Source of the DNA: Hyphomicrobiales bacterium
Lineage (GTDB): Bacteria; Pseudomonadota; Alphaproteobacteria; Rhizobiales; JAJFHR01
Length of the DNA: 64,000 nucleotides
NCBI GenBank assembly: GCA_021775475.1
Contig: JAJFHS010000015.1
Span: 1-64,000, forward strand
Direction of reading: 5' to 3'
Below the pieces are notes generated by a model. The model did not search any database, had not been told where the DNA came from, and saw only the letters and a program-made list of their open reading frames with translations. Position numbers and translations under genes: made by a program. How positions within the stretch are numbered: the stretch's first letter is position 1; each line of letters opens with the position of its first letter. Of this stretch, positions 31,796-39,438 are shown piece after piece.

Positions 31796-33013
31796 TTAGT
31801 CTTGGCCCGTGACAATATTGTGTTCGGGACCGAAGGGGAACCTGGTTATATTTTCGACATCCTTCTCACCGACCACCAAAATATCGTGTTCGCGATAGCC
31901 GCCGGCACCGGCCATGCCCTGAGGCAGGGTAATCATCGGCTCCATTGATACAACCATATTAGGCTCGATAATGGTGTCGATATCCTCGCGCAGCTCAAGC
32001 GCTGCCTCGCGGCCATAATAGTGCGACAAAACGCCGAAGGAATGACCATAACCAAAGGTGCGGTATTGCAGGAGATCATGCTCGGCAAATATTTCGTTGA
32101 GTTCACGGGCTATGTCACTGCATCTGGCACCTGGGCGGATCAGTTCGAGGCCGTGGCGGTGAACCTTGCAATTAATCTGCCATAATTTAAGGGAGGCATC
32201 ATCGACGTGATCAAAAAACAGCGTTCTTTCCAGCGCCGTGTAATAGCCTGAAATCATCGAAAAACAATTGAGGCTGAGAATGTCACCTTTTTCCACCTTC
32301 CGCGTGGTCAGGGGATTGTGGGCGCCATCGGTGTTTATGCCCGACTGGAACCAGGTCCAGGTGTCCATCAGGTCGGAATGGGGGAAACGTGCGGCAATTT
32401 CATCAACCATTCGGTTTGTTGAAGCACGGGCAATCTGATATTCGGGCACACCTTCTGCGATTGCAGCTACGCAGGCTTCACCGCCAATGTCTCCCACCTG
32501 GGCACCATTGCGGATAACAGTGATTTCCTCGTCAGACTTGATCATTCTTTGCTGCATGGTGTTGGCGGCAACATCCGTGAAGCTTGATTTCGGGAAAGTT
32601 TTTGCCAGTTTTTCGCGAATGTCGAGGCTGATATGATCATATTCGATGCCAATTGAAGCGCCATCTTTGATCAGGCTGTCGGCGGCGCGGAAAAAATTGT
32701 CGCGCTGCCAGTCCGTATAGACCAGATTGTCGCAATGTCCGCGACGCCAGGGCTGGCCGTAATCGATGTTGGCGCTGATGGTGGTGCAGGTGTTTTCAGT
32801 GACTACCAGGCCGTAAGGACGACCAAAGGCACAATAAATAAAACCGGAATAATAACCGATGTTATGAATGGAGGTGAACAGGCAGGCATCTATGCCGGTT
32901 TCAGCCATCATCGTGCGCAGCGCATTAAGGCGACGCTGCATTTCGTTTTTTGAAAACGTTGGCTCGGTTTTTTCACCATTGTGAAGTGTTATTAAATCTT
33001 CGCGGCTTGTCAT
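31796..33013 (-). CDS. Creatinase (creatine amidinohydrolase)
   Basis: 405 residues, near-identical in length to Pseudomonas creatinase (about 403). Long stretches agree with it: PTFSKNEMQRRLNALRTMM, HNIGYYSGFIYCAFGRPYGL, MDTWTWFQSGINTDGAHNPL, DILSLNCFSMISGYYTALER, YRTFGYGHSFGVLSHYYGRE and MVVSMEPMITLPQG. The active-site His in GINTDGAHN and Glu in YTALER and SMEPM are present. It hydrolyses creatine to sarcosine and urea. It is a pita-bread (M24) fold without metal. No creatininase, sarcosine oxidase or urease gene is adjacent, so other guanidino substrates are possible. Confidence 0.93.
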   Translation of the reverse strand: MTSREDLITLHNGEKTEPTFSKNEMQRRLNALRTMMAETGIDACLFTSIHNIGYYSGFIYCAFGRPYGLVVTENTCTTISANIDYGQPWRRGHCDNLVYTDWQRDNFFRAADSLIKDGASIGIEYDHISLDIREKLAKTFPKSSFTDVAANTMQQRMIKSDEEITVIRNGAQVGDIGGEACVAAIAEGVPEYQIARASTNRMVDEIAARFPHSDLMDTWTWFQSGINTDGAHNPLTTRKVEKGDILSLNCFSMISGYYTALERTLFFDHVDDASLKLWQINCKVHRHGLELIRPGARCSDIARELNEIFAEHDLLQYRTFGYGHSFGVLSHYYGREAALELREDIDTIIEPNMVVSMEPMITLPQGMAGAGGYREHDILVVGEKDVENITRFPFGPEHNIVTGQD

Positions 33014-33093
33014 TTCCTGCTCCTGCTTGATTTGTCACAGAGGCAATATAACGAGTTACAGCGCTGCTGGCATTTTAAAACGGTCCAAAAAGA

Positions 33094-33123
33094 AGCGCCG
33101 GGCGACACATGTCGCCCGGCGCT
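33094..33123. terminator. Strong rho-independent terminator, two-way
   Basis: AGCGCCGGGCGAC / GTCGCCCGGCGCT form a perfect 13-bp stem with loop ACAT. A T-run follows on both strands (ATTTTTAG on plus, CTTTTTGG on minus). On the minus strand it closes the 41-aa gene at 33172-33297, 48 bases after its stop. It also isolates creatinase from it. Confidence 0.9.
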
Positions 33124-33171
33124 ATTCATTTTTAGCAGTGCTGATTAAGCCCGGATAAGTTCCGGCAGTCT

Positions 33172-33297
33172 TTATGAACTGGCGGTCGGGTTCAGTGTGC
33201 AGGCAATCCAGGGAGTGTCGAGGTTTACGTCAGGACGCCAGACATAATCGGTTTTTTTGGCTTTTGCGGAAAATAGCTTGTAAATGAAGTTGTTCAT
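33172..33297 (-). CDS. Small protein, 41 aa
   Basis: The minus strand from ATG 33297 encodes MNNFIYKLFSAKAKKTDYVW then RPDVNLDTPWIACTLNPTASS and a TAA. GGGAG lies about 8 bases before the ATG, and a perfect rho-independent terminator follows the stop, so it has the layout of an independent single-gene transcript. There is no signal peptide; the N-terminus is amphipathic and basic, the C-terminus neutral with one Cys. I know no family. It is too short for standard ORF lists and could be missed. Confidence 0.65.
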   Translation of the reverse strand: MNNFIYKLFSAKAKKTDYVWRPDVNLDTPWIACTLNPTASS

Positions 33298-33447
33298 GTC
33301 CAGGTCTCCCAGGTTTGAGTTAAATGTTGTGGCCGGGTTGGCCGTTTCTGTTGCCGCTTAGATAGTATCAAACAGGGCTTTGTGGTAGGGGTTTGTTTGC
33401 ACCCCTGGCCTGCGTTGGATGCATGGCCGGTTAACAGGATATGAAAG

Positions 33448-33933
33448 GTGCTCAATAAGACAACTATGGTACCTGGTCGCATACTAAAACCACTGTTCAA
33501 ACTGACGCTTCAACCCTTCTTTCGTCTGGTGCGCGGGCAGACACTTGGCGTGCGCGCGGTGGTGCTGGATGGTGACGATAAAGTGTTGCTGGTGCATCAC
33601 AGCTATATGCCGGGTTGGATGTTTCCCGGTGGCGGGGTTGAGCACAATGAAAGTTTTGAAATCGCGGTGCGACGAGAACTTGATGAGGAGACCGGGGTGC
33701 AATGCCTTGAGCGCCCCGAACTTTTTGCGATCTATGCAAATTTTGAAAGCTTCAAAGGTGACCACGTCGCTCTGTACATTGTGCGTCGTTGGGAGAAAGT
33801 AGAGCGTCAAAGTCTTGAAATTGCCGAGCACAGGTTCTTCGACATTGATAGCCTGCCGGAGAATACTACGTCTGGTACAAAAAAACGGTTACAGGAGGTT
33901 TTTCTGCCATCTGAACCGAGCGAACACTGGTGA
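33448..33933 (+). CDS. Nudix hydrolase
   Basis: 161 residues. The Nudix box GGVEHNESFEIAVRREL-DEETGV (G-x5-E-x7-R-E-x2-E-E-x-G) is complete. Before it stands VRAVVLDGDDKVLLVHHSYM and PGWMFPGGG. This subgroup hydrolyses nucleoside diphosphates linked to other moieties; the exact substrate is unknown. The start is GTG 33448 with GGAT 6-9 bases upstream; ATG 33466 is an alternative. The N-terminus (LKPLFKLTLQPFFRLVRGQ) is amphipathic and may bind membranes. Confidence 0.88.
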   Translation: MLNKTTMVPGRILKPLFKLTLQPFFRLVRGQTLGVRAVVLDGDDKVLLVHHSYMPGWMFPGGGVEHNESFEIAVRRELDEETGVQCLERPELFAIYANFESFKGDHVALYIVRRWEKVERQSLEIAEHRFFDIDSLPENTTSGTKKRLQEVFLPSEPSEHW

Positions 33934-34020
33934 AACCTCTGGTAATCCCGTAGCGCATCCCTATCTTATGAAATAAGTGATTCTGTAAATAATTTCCGGC
34001 GCTTTGGGGGCTCAGGTTTT

Positions 34021-34995
34021 TTGGCATATTTTCTGGTACTGTCGGGTTTTGCCCTGTTGATTGTCGGTGGTGAGATTATGGTTCGCGGTGCTGTGGCGAT
34101 TGCCCGGTACCTGGATGTCTCCCCCATCGTTGTCGGCCTGACCATTGTTGCCATTGGCACCTCGGCTCCTGAACTTTCAGTTTCCATTGATGCTGTTTTG
34201 AGGGGTGCACCCGATATTGCTACCGGTAATGTGGTGGGGTCCAACCTGTCGAATATCCTGCTGGTATTAGGTGTCGCGGCGTTGATCAAACCAATCAAGG
34301 TGGTGCCACAACTCATTCGCCGCGATGGTATGATGATGGTTGCCTCAGCTGCCTTGTTGACGGCGCTGGCGCAAACCGGATCAATCGGGTTTGTTACCGG
34401 TATCGCGATGGTCGGCATTTATGTCGTTTATCTTGGGTTTTGCTATTGGGCCGAACAGGTCAAGGGAGACCCCAGCCAGGAACTTACACTGGCGGAGGTT
34501 GACGAACATAGCGGAGTTCCGCAAAAGTTGATTTTTTCAGTCGGAATGTTTTTAATTGGCCTGGCGGGCGTTATCGGGGGGGCTGACCTGCTGGTACAGG
34601 GTGCGGTAACCCTGGCGCGAGATTTTGGGTTGTCAGAAGCGGTTATTGCCTTGTCTGTTGTTGCAATTGGTACTTCCCTGCCGGAATTGGCGGTCTCCGT
34701 TATCGCGGCGTTCAGAGGGCGCAGTGACGTGGCCGTTGGTAACATTATTGGCTCCAACATATCCAATGTGCTGCTTATCCTGGGCACTACTTCGATGGTT
34801 GCTTCCATAGATTTTGCTGCACAAATTGCCCGCTTTGACAGCTGGTTCATGCTGCTCGTCACCGTCGCGCTGATACCGGTTCTGGTGACCGGTAAAACAA
34901 TATCGCGCGTTGAAGCAGCTATTTTTCTCACTATTTATGTGATCTATATTTATGCAATTTTCAAAAGTTGGCCTGCCGCCTGGCTCGGGCTGTGA
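34021..34995 (+). CDS. Na+/Ca2+ (CaCA) exchanger
   Basis: 324 residues with two inverted repeats of five helices. The alpha repeats are VAIGTSAPELSVSIDAVLRG with NVVGSNLSNILLVLG, and VAIGTSLPELAVSVIAAFRG with NIIGSNISNVLLILG, which carry the ion-binding Glu and Asn/Ser. It is a YrbG/CaxA-like inner-membrane antiporter exchanging Ca2+ or K+ with Na+ or H+. The start is TTG 34021; no ATG keeps the first helix. It stands alone, 87 bases after the Nudix gene. Confidence 0.92.
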   Translation: MAYFLVLSGFALLIVGGEIMVRGAVAIARYLDVSPIVVGLTIVAIGTSAPELSVSIDAVLRGAPDIATGNVVGSNLSNILLVLGVAALIKPIKVVPQLIRRDGMMMVASAALLTALAQTGSIGFVTGIAMVGIYVVYLGFCYWAEQVKGDPSQELTLAEVDEHSGVPQKLIFSVGMFLIGLAGVIGGADLLVQGAVTLARDFGLSEAVIALSVVAIGTSLPELAVSVIAAFRGRSDVAVGNIIGSNISNVLLILGTTSMVASIDFAAQIARFDSWFMLLVTVALIPVLVTGKTISRVEAAIFLTIYVIYIYAIFKSWPAAWLGL

Positions 34996-35229
34996 TAAAG
35001 CCTGAGCAATATCTGTGGACGCGCCTGAATTGCCGTGCTAGGTGAGGAATTGGTATTTAAAAAAGAGCGCAACATGCTTCCAACAGCACACATCAACCGA
35101 CGACGATGCATTCGCATTTCCCGCGCGAACGCTGGCCTGTGCTGTTGATTTTTCTACACCATTAAAAACTTCAGACACGTGATGCCGGCATCACCTTGAA
35201 ATTCTTAATCCATGTGTCTGGAAGTTCTG

Positions 35230-35733
35230 ATGTCTGATCAATCGTTTAAAATAATCCCTGAAGAAAATTCTCATGTCCAGGCGGTCGAAGACCTGCTTGA
35301 TTTAGCCTTTGGTCCCGGTCGCTTCGCCAAAACAGCCTACCGCCTGCGCGAGGGTGTGGAGGCTTTGCCGGAATTGAGCTTTGCCGGTTTTCTCGGTGGT
35401 GATCTCATCGCTACCATCCGCTTTTGGCCGGTAAAGATAGGAACAGACACACCGGCCGTGATGCTGGGGCCGCTGGCGGTTGATCCCGCCAGTCGCGGGA
35501 AAGGCTGGGGGCTGGACATGATCGCGGCAGGGCTTGATCAAGCCAAAATTCAAGGCCACCAGTTGGTGGTTCTGGTCGGGGATGAAACCTATTATGCGCG
35601 TCAAAAGTTCAAAAAAGCGCCGCCGGGGCAGATAATAATGCCGGGGCCGTGTGATCCCCAACGATTGTTATACTGCGAGCTGGAGGCAGGCGTTTTTGGT
35701 TCTGTGGAAGGGATGATTTCGCGAGTCAAATAA
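35230..35733 (+). CDS. GNAT N-acetyltransferase (YhbS-like)
   Basis: 167 residues from ATG 35230 (MSDQSFKIIPE). Acetyl-CoA binding is by MLGPLAVDPASRGKGWGLDM (R-G-x-G-x-G motif) and the preceding strand. The closing LVGDETYYARQKFKKAPPGQ is characteristic of YhbS-like acetyltransferases. The substrate is unknown. An upstream ATG at 35212 is in frame but adds a non-conserved piece (MCLEVL). A hairpin lies directly after the stop. Confidence 0.88.
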   Translation: MSDQSFKIIPEENSHVQAVEDLLDLAFGPGRFAKTAYRLREGVEALPELSFAGFLGGDLIATIRFWPVKIGTDTPAVMLGPLAVDPASRGKGWGLDMIAAGLDQAKIQGHQLVVLVGDETYYARQKFKKAPPGQIIMPGPCDPQRLLYCELEAGVFGSVEGMISRVK

Positions 35734-35734
35734 G

Positions 35735-35768
35735 GAGGTGCGCAATTTTGGTGGCACACCTCCCTTTG
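35735..35768. terminator. Hairpin between convergent genes, probable terminator
   Basis: GGAGGTGCGC...GCACACCTCC (outer 7 bp GGAGGTG/CACCTCC) follows the acetyltransferase stop by 1-2 bases and precedes the AGCS stop by 10. The tail CCCTTTGT holds a short T-run only. It would serve both convergent genes. It is a moderate candidate. Confidence 0.5.
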
Positions 35769-35777
35769 TGGTGGGTA

Positions 35778-37142
35778 TTAGAATGGATTATCTTCTGACT
35801 TGCCTCGAGTTTCAAAAAACTCTTTGGTGATCTTGAAGACAATGGGACTGAGAAGGGCCAGAGCAATCAGGTTCGGGATGGCCATTAACGCATTCAGCGT
35901 ATCGGCTAATAACCAGACGAAGCCGAGTTTTAATGTGGCTCCAACCAGAGCGGCCAGAGACCAGACCACCCGAAACGGTTTAATGATTTTTACCCCAAAC
36001 AGATATTGCAGGGAACGTTCGCAATAATAACTCCAGCCCAGAATGGTGGTAAAGGCAAAGACGGCCAGCGCTATGGCAATTATGTAGCCGCCAAAACCAG
36101 GCAAGGCTAAATCAAAGGCCTTGGAGGTAAGAGCTGCTCCGGTTTCGCCACTGGTCCATGCTCCGGTGGTGATGATGGCCAGTGCAGTAAAAGAACAGAC
36201 AATCAAAGTGTCGATAAAGGTGCCCAGCATAGCCACAAGCCCCTGACTGACGGGGCCTTTGGTTTGAGCTGCTGCGTGAGCAATTGGGGCGGAACCAAGA
36301 CCTGCTTCATTGGAAAACACGCCGCGCGCCACACCAAATCGCATGGCGGCCCAGACTGCGGCACCGGCAAATCCACCAGTTGCGGCGGCTGGCGTAAAGG
36401 CGTATTTGAAAATCAAGGCAAATGCAGCTGGTATTGCTTCGGCATTGATAATAAGCACAAGAGCACTTGCACCGATATAGGCAACAGCCATGAAGGGTAC
36501 CAGTGCACCTGCAACATGTGAAATTCGTTCAATGCCGCCAAGTAACACGGCTCCAACAAGGATCACAAGAACGACACCGGTCATCCATTCGGGAATAGCA
36601 AAATTAGCGTTGAGCGCATTTGCAATCGAATTGGCCTGAACCATATTGCCAATGCCAAAACCGGCGATTCCGGCAAATGCTGCAAAACAGATGGCCAGCC
36701 ATTTCCAATTGGACCCAAGGCCGTTTTGAATATAATACATCGGCCCGCCAACGAATTTCCCACGTTCGTCTTTTTCACGAAAACGCACCGCTAATACCGC
36801 TTCGGCATATTTTGTTGCCATGCCGACAAGAGCGGTCATCCACATCCAGAATACGGCACCGGGTCCGCCCAGAAAAATCGCTGTGGCAACACCGGCAATA
36901 TTACCCGTACCAATGGTTGCAGCAAGGGAGGTCATGAGGGCATTAAACGGGCTCATTTCGCCAGCTGCATCTCCGGGAATACGCCCTGCCCACAACAGTT
37001 TAAAGCCAAAAGGTATTTTGATGATGGTCAGTAACTTGAGGCCGAAAGTAAGAAAAATCCCAACGCCCAGAATTAAAACAAGCATGGGTACACCCCATAC
37101 AATGCCGTTAATCCAACTAACAATACCTGTAATTTGTTCCAT
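35778..37142 (-). CDS. AGCS-family sodium:alanine/glycine symporter
   Basis: 454 residues, about 10-11 membrane helices. Family marks are SLAATIGTGNIAGVATAIFL, GGPGAVFWMWMTALVGMATK, YAEAVLAVRFREKDERGKFV, GGPMYYIQNGLG and VFSNEAGLGSAPIAHAAAQT. It imports alanine or glycine with sodium. It is monocistronic, flanked upstream by about 200 bases without a gene. The C-terminus (FFETRGKSEDNPF) is cytoplasmic. Confidence 0.93.
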   Translation of the reverse strand: MEQITGIVSWINGIVWGVPMLVLILGVGIFLTFGLKLLTIIKIPFGFKLLWAGRIPGDAAGEMSPFNALMTSLAATIGTGNIAGVATAIFLGGPGAVFWMWMTALVGMATKYAEAVLAVRFREKDERGKFVGGPMYYIQNGLGSNWKWLAICFAAFAGIAGFGIGNMVQANSIANALNANFAIPEWMTGVVLVILVGAVLLGGIERISHVAGALVPFMAVAYIGASALVLIINAEAIPAAFALIFKYAFTPAAATGGFAGAAVWAAMRFGVARGVFSNEAGLGSAPIAHAAAQTKGPVSQGLVAMLGTFIDTLIVCSFTALAIITTGAWTSGETGAALTSKAFDLALPGFGGYIIAIALAVFAFTTILGWSYYCERSLQYLFGVKIIKPFRVVWSLAALVGATLKLGFVWLLADTLNALMAIPNLIALALLSPIVFKITKEFFETRGKSEDNPF

Positions 37143-37342
37143 GGTTTCCTCCCCAGATTTCTATGATCAAAATAAGAAGGCCACGATATATTTCACGATC
37201 AATCGTGACGGCTCTTTCCCGGTACTTAAGTATTGAACCTTAGTTCAAGACATTTTTGAGTCAAGCCCCGAAGTATCAAGCTGTTGGCAACCAGCAAAAC
37301 CGTCGATTTTATCAGATAATTTTTATACGATGGAGAATCACC

Positions 37343-39436
37343 CTAATGGCCCTCGCGGTACCACATTAGCGATACCAACCCTAATACGGCGGCAAGTGCG
37401 AGCAGGCCGCTGAGGAGCGGGATGTCCTTGAGGGCGGTTATTGTGTAGGCGTTGTTTTTCTGGATGCCGAGCCAGCCTGAACCGCTCATGCGTCGGCCCG
37501 CATCGATGTTGCGGATAGCGGGCAAATCTATGTTTTTACCGAGCCAGAAGGCTTTGCCGCCGGTGGCTTCATTGACGGGCCTGAGGATTTCTACCGAGGG
37601 GCGGATGTCGGAGAATTCTTTTTGGTCGAGGATACCAAAGATGGCCGCTTTGGACAGATCACCATCGGACAATTGATAAATTCCCGGTGTTGCATCTTTG
37701 ATGATACCGCTCCACTGTCCCGGTTTAACTTGTGTCAATTCAAGTGAGGAAATTTTGCCTTCGGGATCACTGACGCTGATTGGAGCTGTAGTATCCTTCA
37801 TGGTGAGACGTTCGATTTTTAAATCGCTGCCCACTTGAGTGGCCACCAGCGCTTCTTCTTCCAGATCAGGTTCTTTCATTAACCAGTGAGCCATGCGACG
37901 CAGCAGTTCAACCTGGGGACCACCACTATCATAGCCACGGGACCATAACCATGCCTGATCAGAGAGCAATTGTGCCACCCGGCCCTTGCCCTGGCGCTTC
38001 AAAACCATCAACGGTTTATCGTCTGCTCCCGACATAATCACGTCGCCCTCAGTTGGTTCCACATCAATCAGCCGGAACCAGCGGCCCCAGGTTTGCTCTT
38101 TATCCTGAGCGCCGGGCAAGGAGCGGGTAACGGGGTGGCGGCGGCCAACGTCGGTAACTTGCGGGCGAAACGGCTGCTCGGTGACTTCACCGGTGGGGGC
38201 GGCTGGTAAAATGGCCGACAGAGGCGTTCTGAACAATGACAGGGGCGAGGCAAAGCTGGGACCGGCGGCACTGAGAACTGCTCCGCCGTTTTCGACATAA
38301 TCAGCCACATTGGCGAGATATATCAGGGGCAGGACGCCGCGCCTGCGATAACGGTCGAAAATGATCAGGTCAAACTCGTTCAGCTTGAGTGAAAACAACT
38401 CGCGGGTGGGAAAGGCTATCAGCGAAAGTTCTTTGATTGGTGTGCCGTCCTGTTTTTCCGGCGGTCGCAAAATGGTGAAATGAACCAGATCGACTGCGGG
38501 ATCGGCTTTGAGCAGATTGCGCCAGGTTCTCTGGCCTGAGTGCGGCTCTCCCGACACCAGCAGCACCCGTAACCGATCTCTCACCCCTTGCGTGGTAATG
38601 ATGGCGCGGTTGTTGCGCAGGCTGATTTCATTGCGGCTGGCGGCAACTGTTATTTCAGAGATAATCTGGCCGGTGTGTTCAATCGGCAGAGTTATTTCCA
38701 CACTTTCACCGGTTAAAACCTGTTGCGTATCGATAATCTTGCCATCGCGCCTGGTGGTAACAGATACCAGCGTTGGCGTGCTGGATTTGTCTGCGGCAGA
38801 CTGGGCCGCCGACGGCAGGTCTTCAATTTTGAAAACGATCGATTGTTCCTCGCCAACAATGCCGAATTTTGGCGCTCGCTCAATGATAATTCTACGATCG
38901 CCCTTATTTTTGTCGCCGGTTAAAAGCGTGTGTATGGGTGCATTTAGTGAAAGAGTGCCGAGGTTTTTCGGCACATCATGCACCTGACCATCGGTGATCA
39001 GGATGACACCGGCCAGCCGTTCGGGCGGAATGTCACCAAGGGCATCATTGATGGTTGCAAACAATCGTGTTCCCTGATTGGCGGTTGAGGGGGCTGTGTC
39101 AGCTTTTACCCACCTGACGATGGTGTTTTTGTACGGGGCGAGTTTGTTTCTCAGTGTTTTTAATGCTTTGGCGGTCTGATCGCTGCGGGTGCCGATTTTC
39201 TGGCTGGCGGAATTGTCAGATACGACCAGAAGAATATCGTCGAACTGGTTGCGGGTTTCACCGCGAATAATCGGGTTGAGCAATGCCAGCAACAAGGCTG
39301 CCATGGTGAGCGCACGCAAGGTGGAGCCACGCAAGCCTAAAACAAACATAATGGCCAGCAAGGTGAGGCAGAAGCCTGCGGCTATGGCGATTGACCACAG
39401 TGAAAACAGTGGATCTATGGAGATGGACCAGCCCAT
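37343..39436 (-). CDS. Large membrane protein of the MoxR/DUF58 cluster, glutamine-amidotransferase-like
   Basis: 697 residues. Two N-terminal helices (IAIAAGFCLTLLAIMFVLGL, LTMAALLLALLNPIIRG) anchor a VWA-like domain (DDILLVVSDNSASQKIG, ERLAGVILITDGQVHD), followed by a class I amidotransferase-like domain without an evident catalytic Cys (FDLIIFDRYRRRGVLPLIYL, YVENGGAVLSAAGPSFASPL), and a C-terminal helix (SGLLALAAVLGLVSLMWY). It is the last of four - strand genes packed end to end with MoxR. The system resembles the Bat (aerotolerance) apparatus; the function is envelope-stress related at best guess. Confidence 0.82.
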   Translation of the reverse strand: MGWSISIDPLFSLWSIAIAAGFCLTLLAIMFVLGLRGSTLRALTMAALLLALLNPIIRGETRNQFDDILLVVSDNSASQKIGTRSDQTAKALKTLRNKLAPYKNTIVRWVKADTAPSTANQGTRLFATINDALGDIPPERLAGVILITDGQVHDVPKNLGTLSLNAPIHTLLTGDKNKGDRRIIIERAPKFGIVGEEQSIVFKIEDLPSAAQSAADKSSTPTLVSVTTRRDGKIIDTQQVLTGESVEITLPIEHTGQIISEITVAASRNEISLRNNRAIITTQGVRDRLRVLLVSGEPHSGQRTWRNLLKADPAVDLVHFTILRPPEKQDGTPIKELSLIAFPTRELFSLKLNEFDLIIFDRYRRRGVLPLIYLANVADYVENGGAVLSAAGPSFASPLSLFRTPLSAILPAAPTGEVTEQPFRPQVTDVGRRHPVTRSLPGAQDKEQTWGRWFRLIDVEPTEGDVIMSGADDKPLMVLKRQGKGRVAQLLSDQAWLWSRGYDSGGPQVELLRRMAHWLMKEPDLEEEALVATQVGSDLKIERLTMKDTTAPISVSDPEGKISSLELTQVKPGQWSGIIKDATPGIYQLSDGDLSKAAIFGILDQKEFSDIRPSVEILRPVNEATGGKAFWLGKNIDLPAIRNIDAGRRMSGSGWLGIQKNNAYTITALKDIPLLSGLLALAAVLGLVSLMWYREGH

Positions 39437-39438
39437 AA

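Noticed and set aside
33966-34418. 150- and 162-codon frames on - opposite the Na+/Ca2+ exchanger
   Set aside because: Arise from the regular codon pattern of membrane helices; the exchanger's alpha repeats prove the + strand.
35080-35160. CAACAGCACA ... TGTGCTGTTG with a following T-run
   Set aside because: The arms are about 50 bases apart and the T-run is short; a terminator of the exchanger is possible but not convincing.
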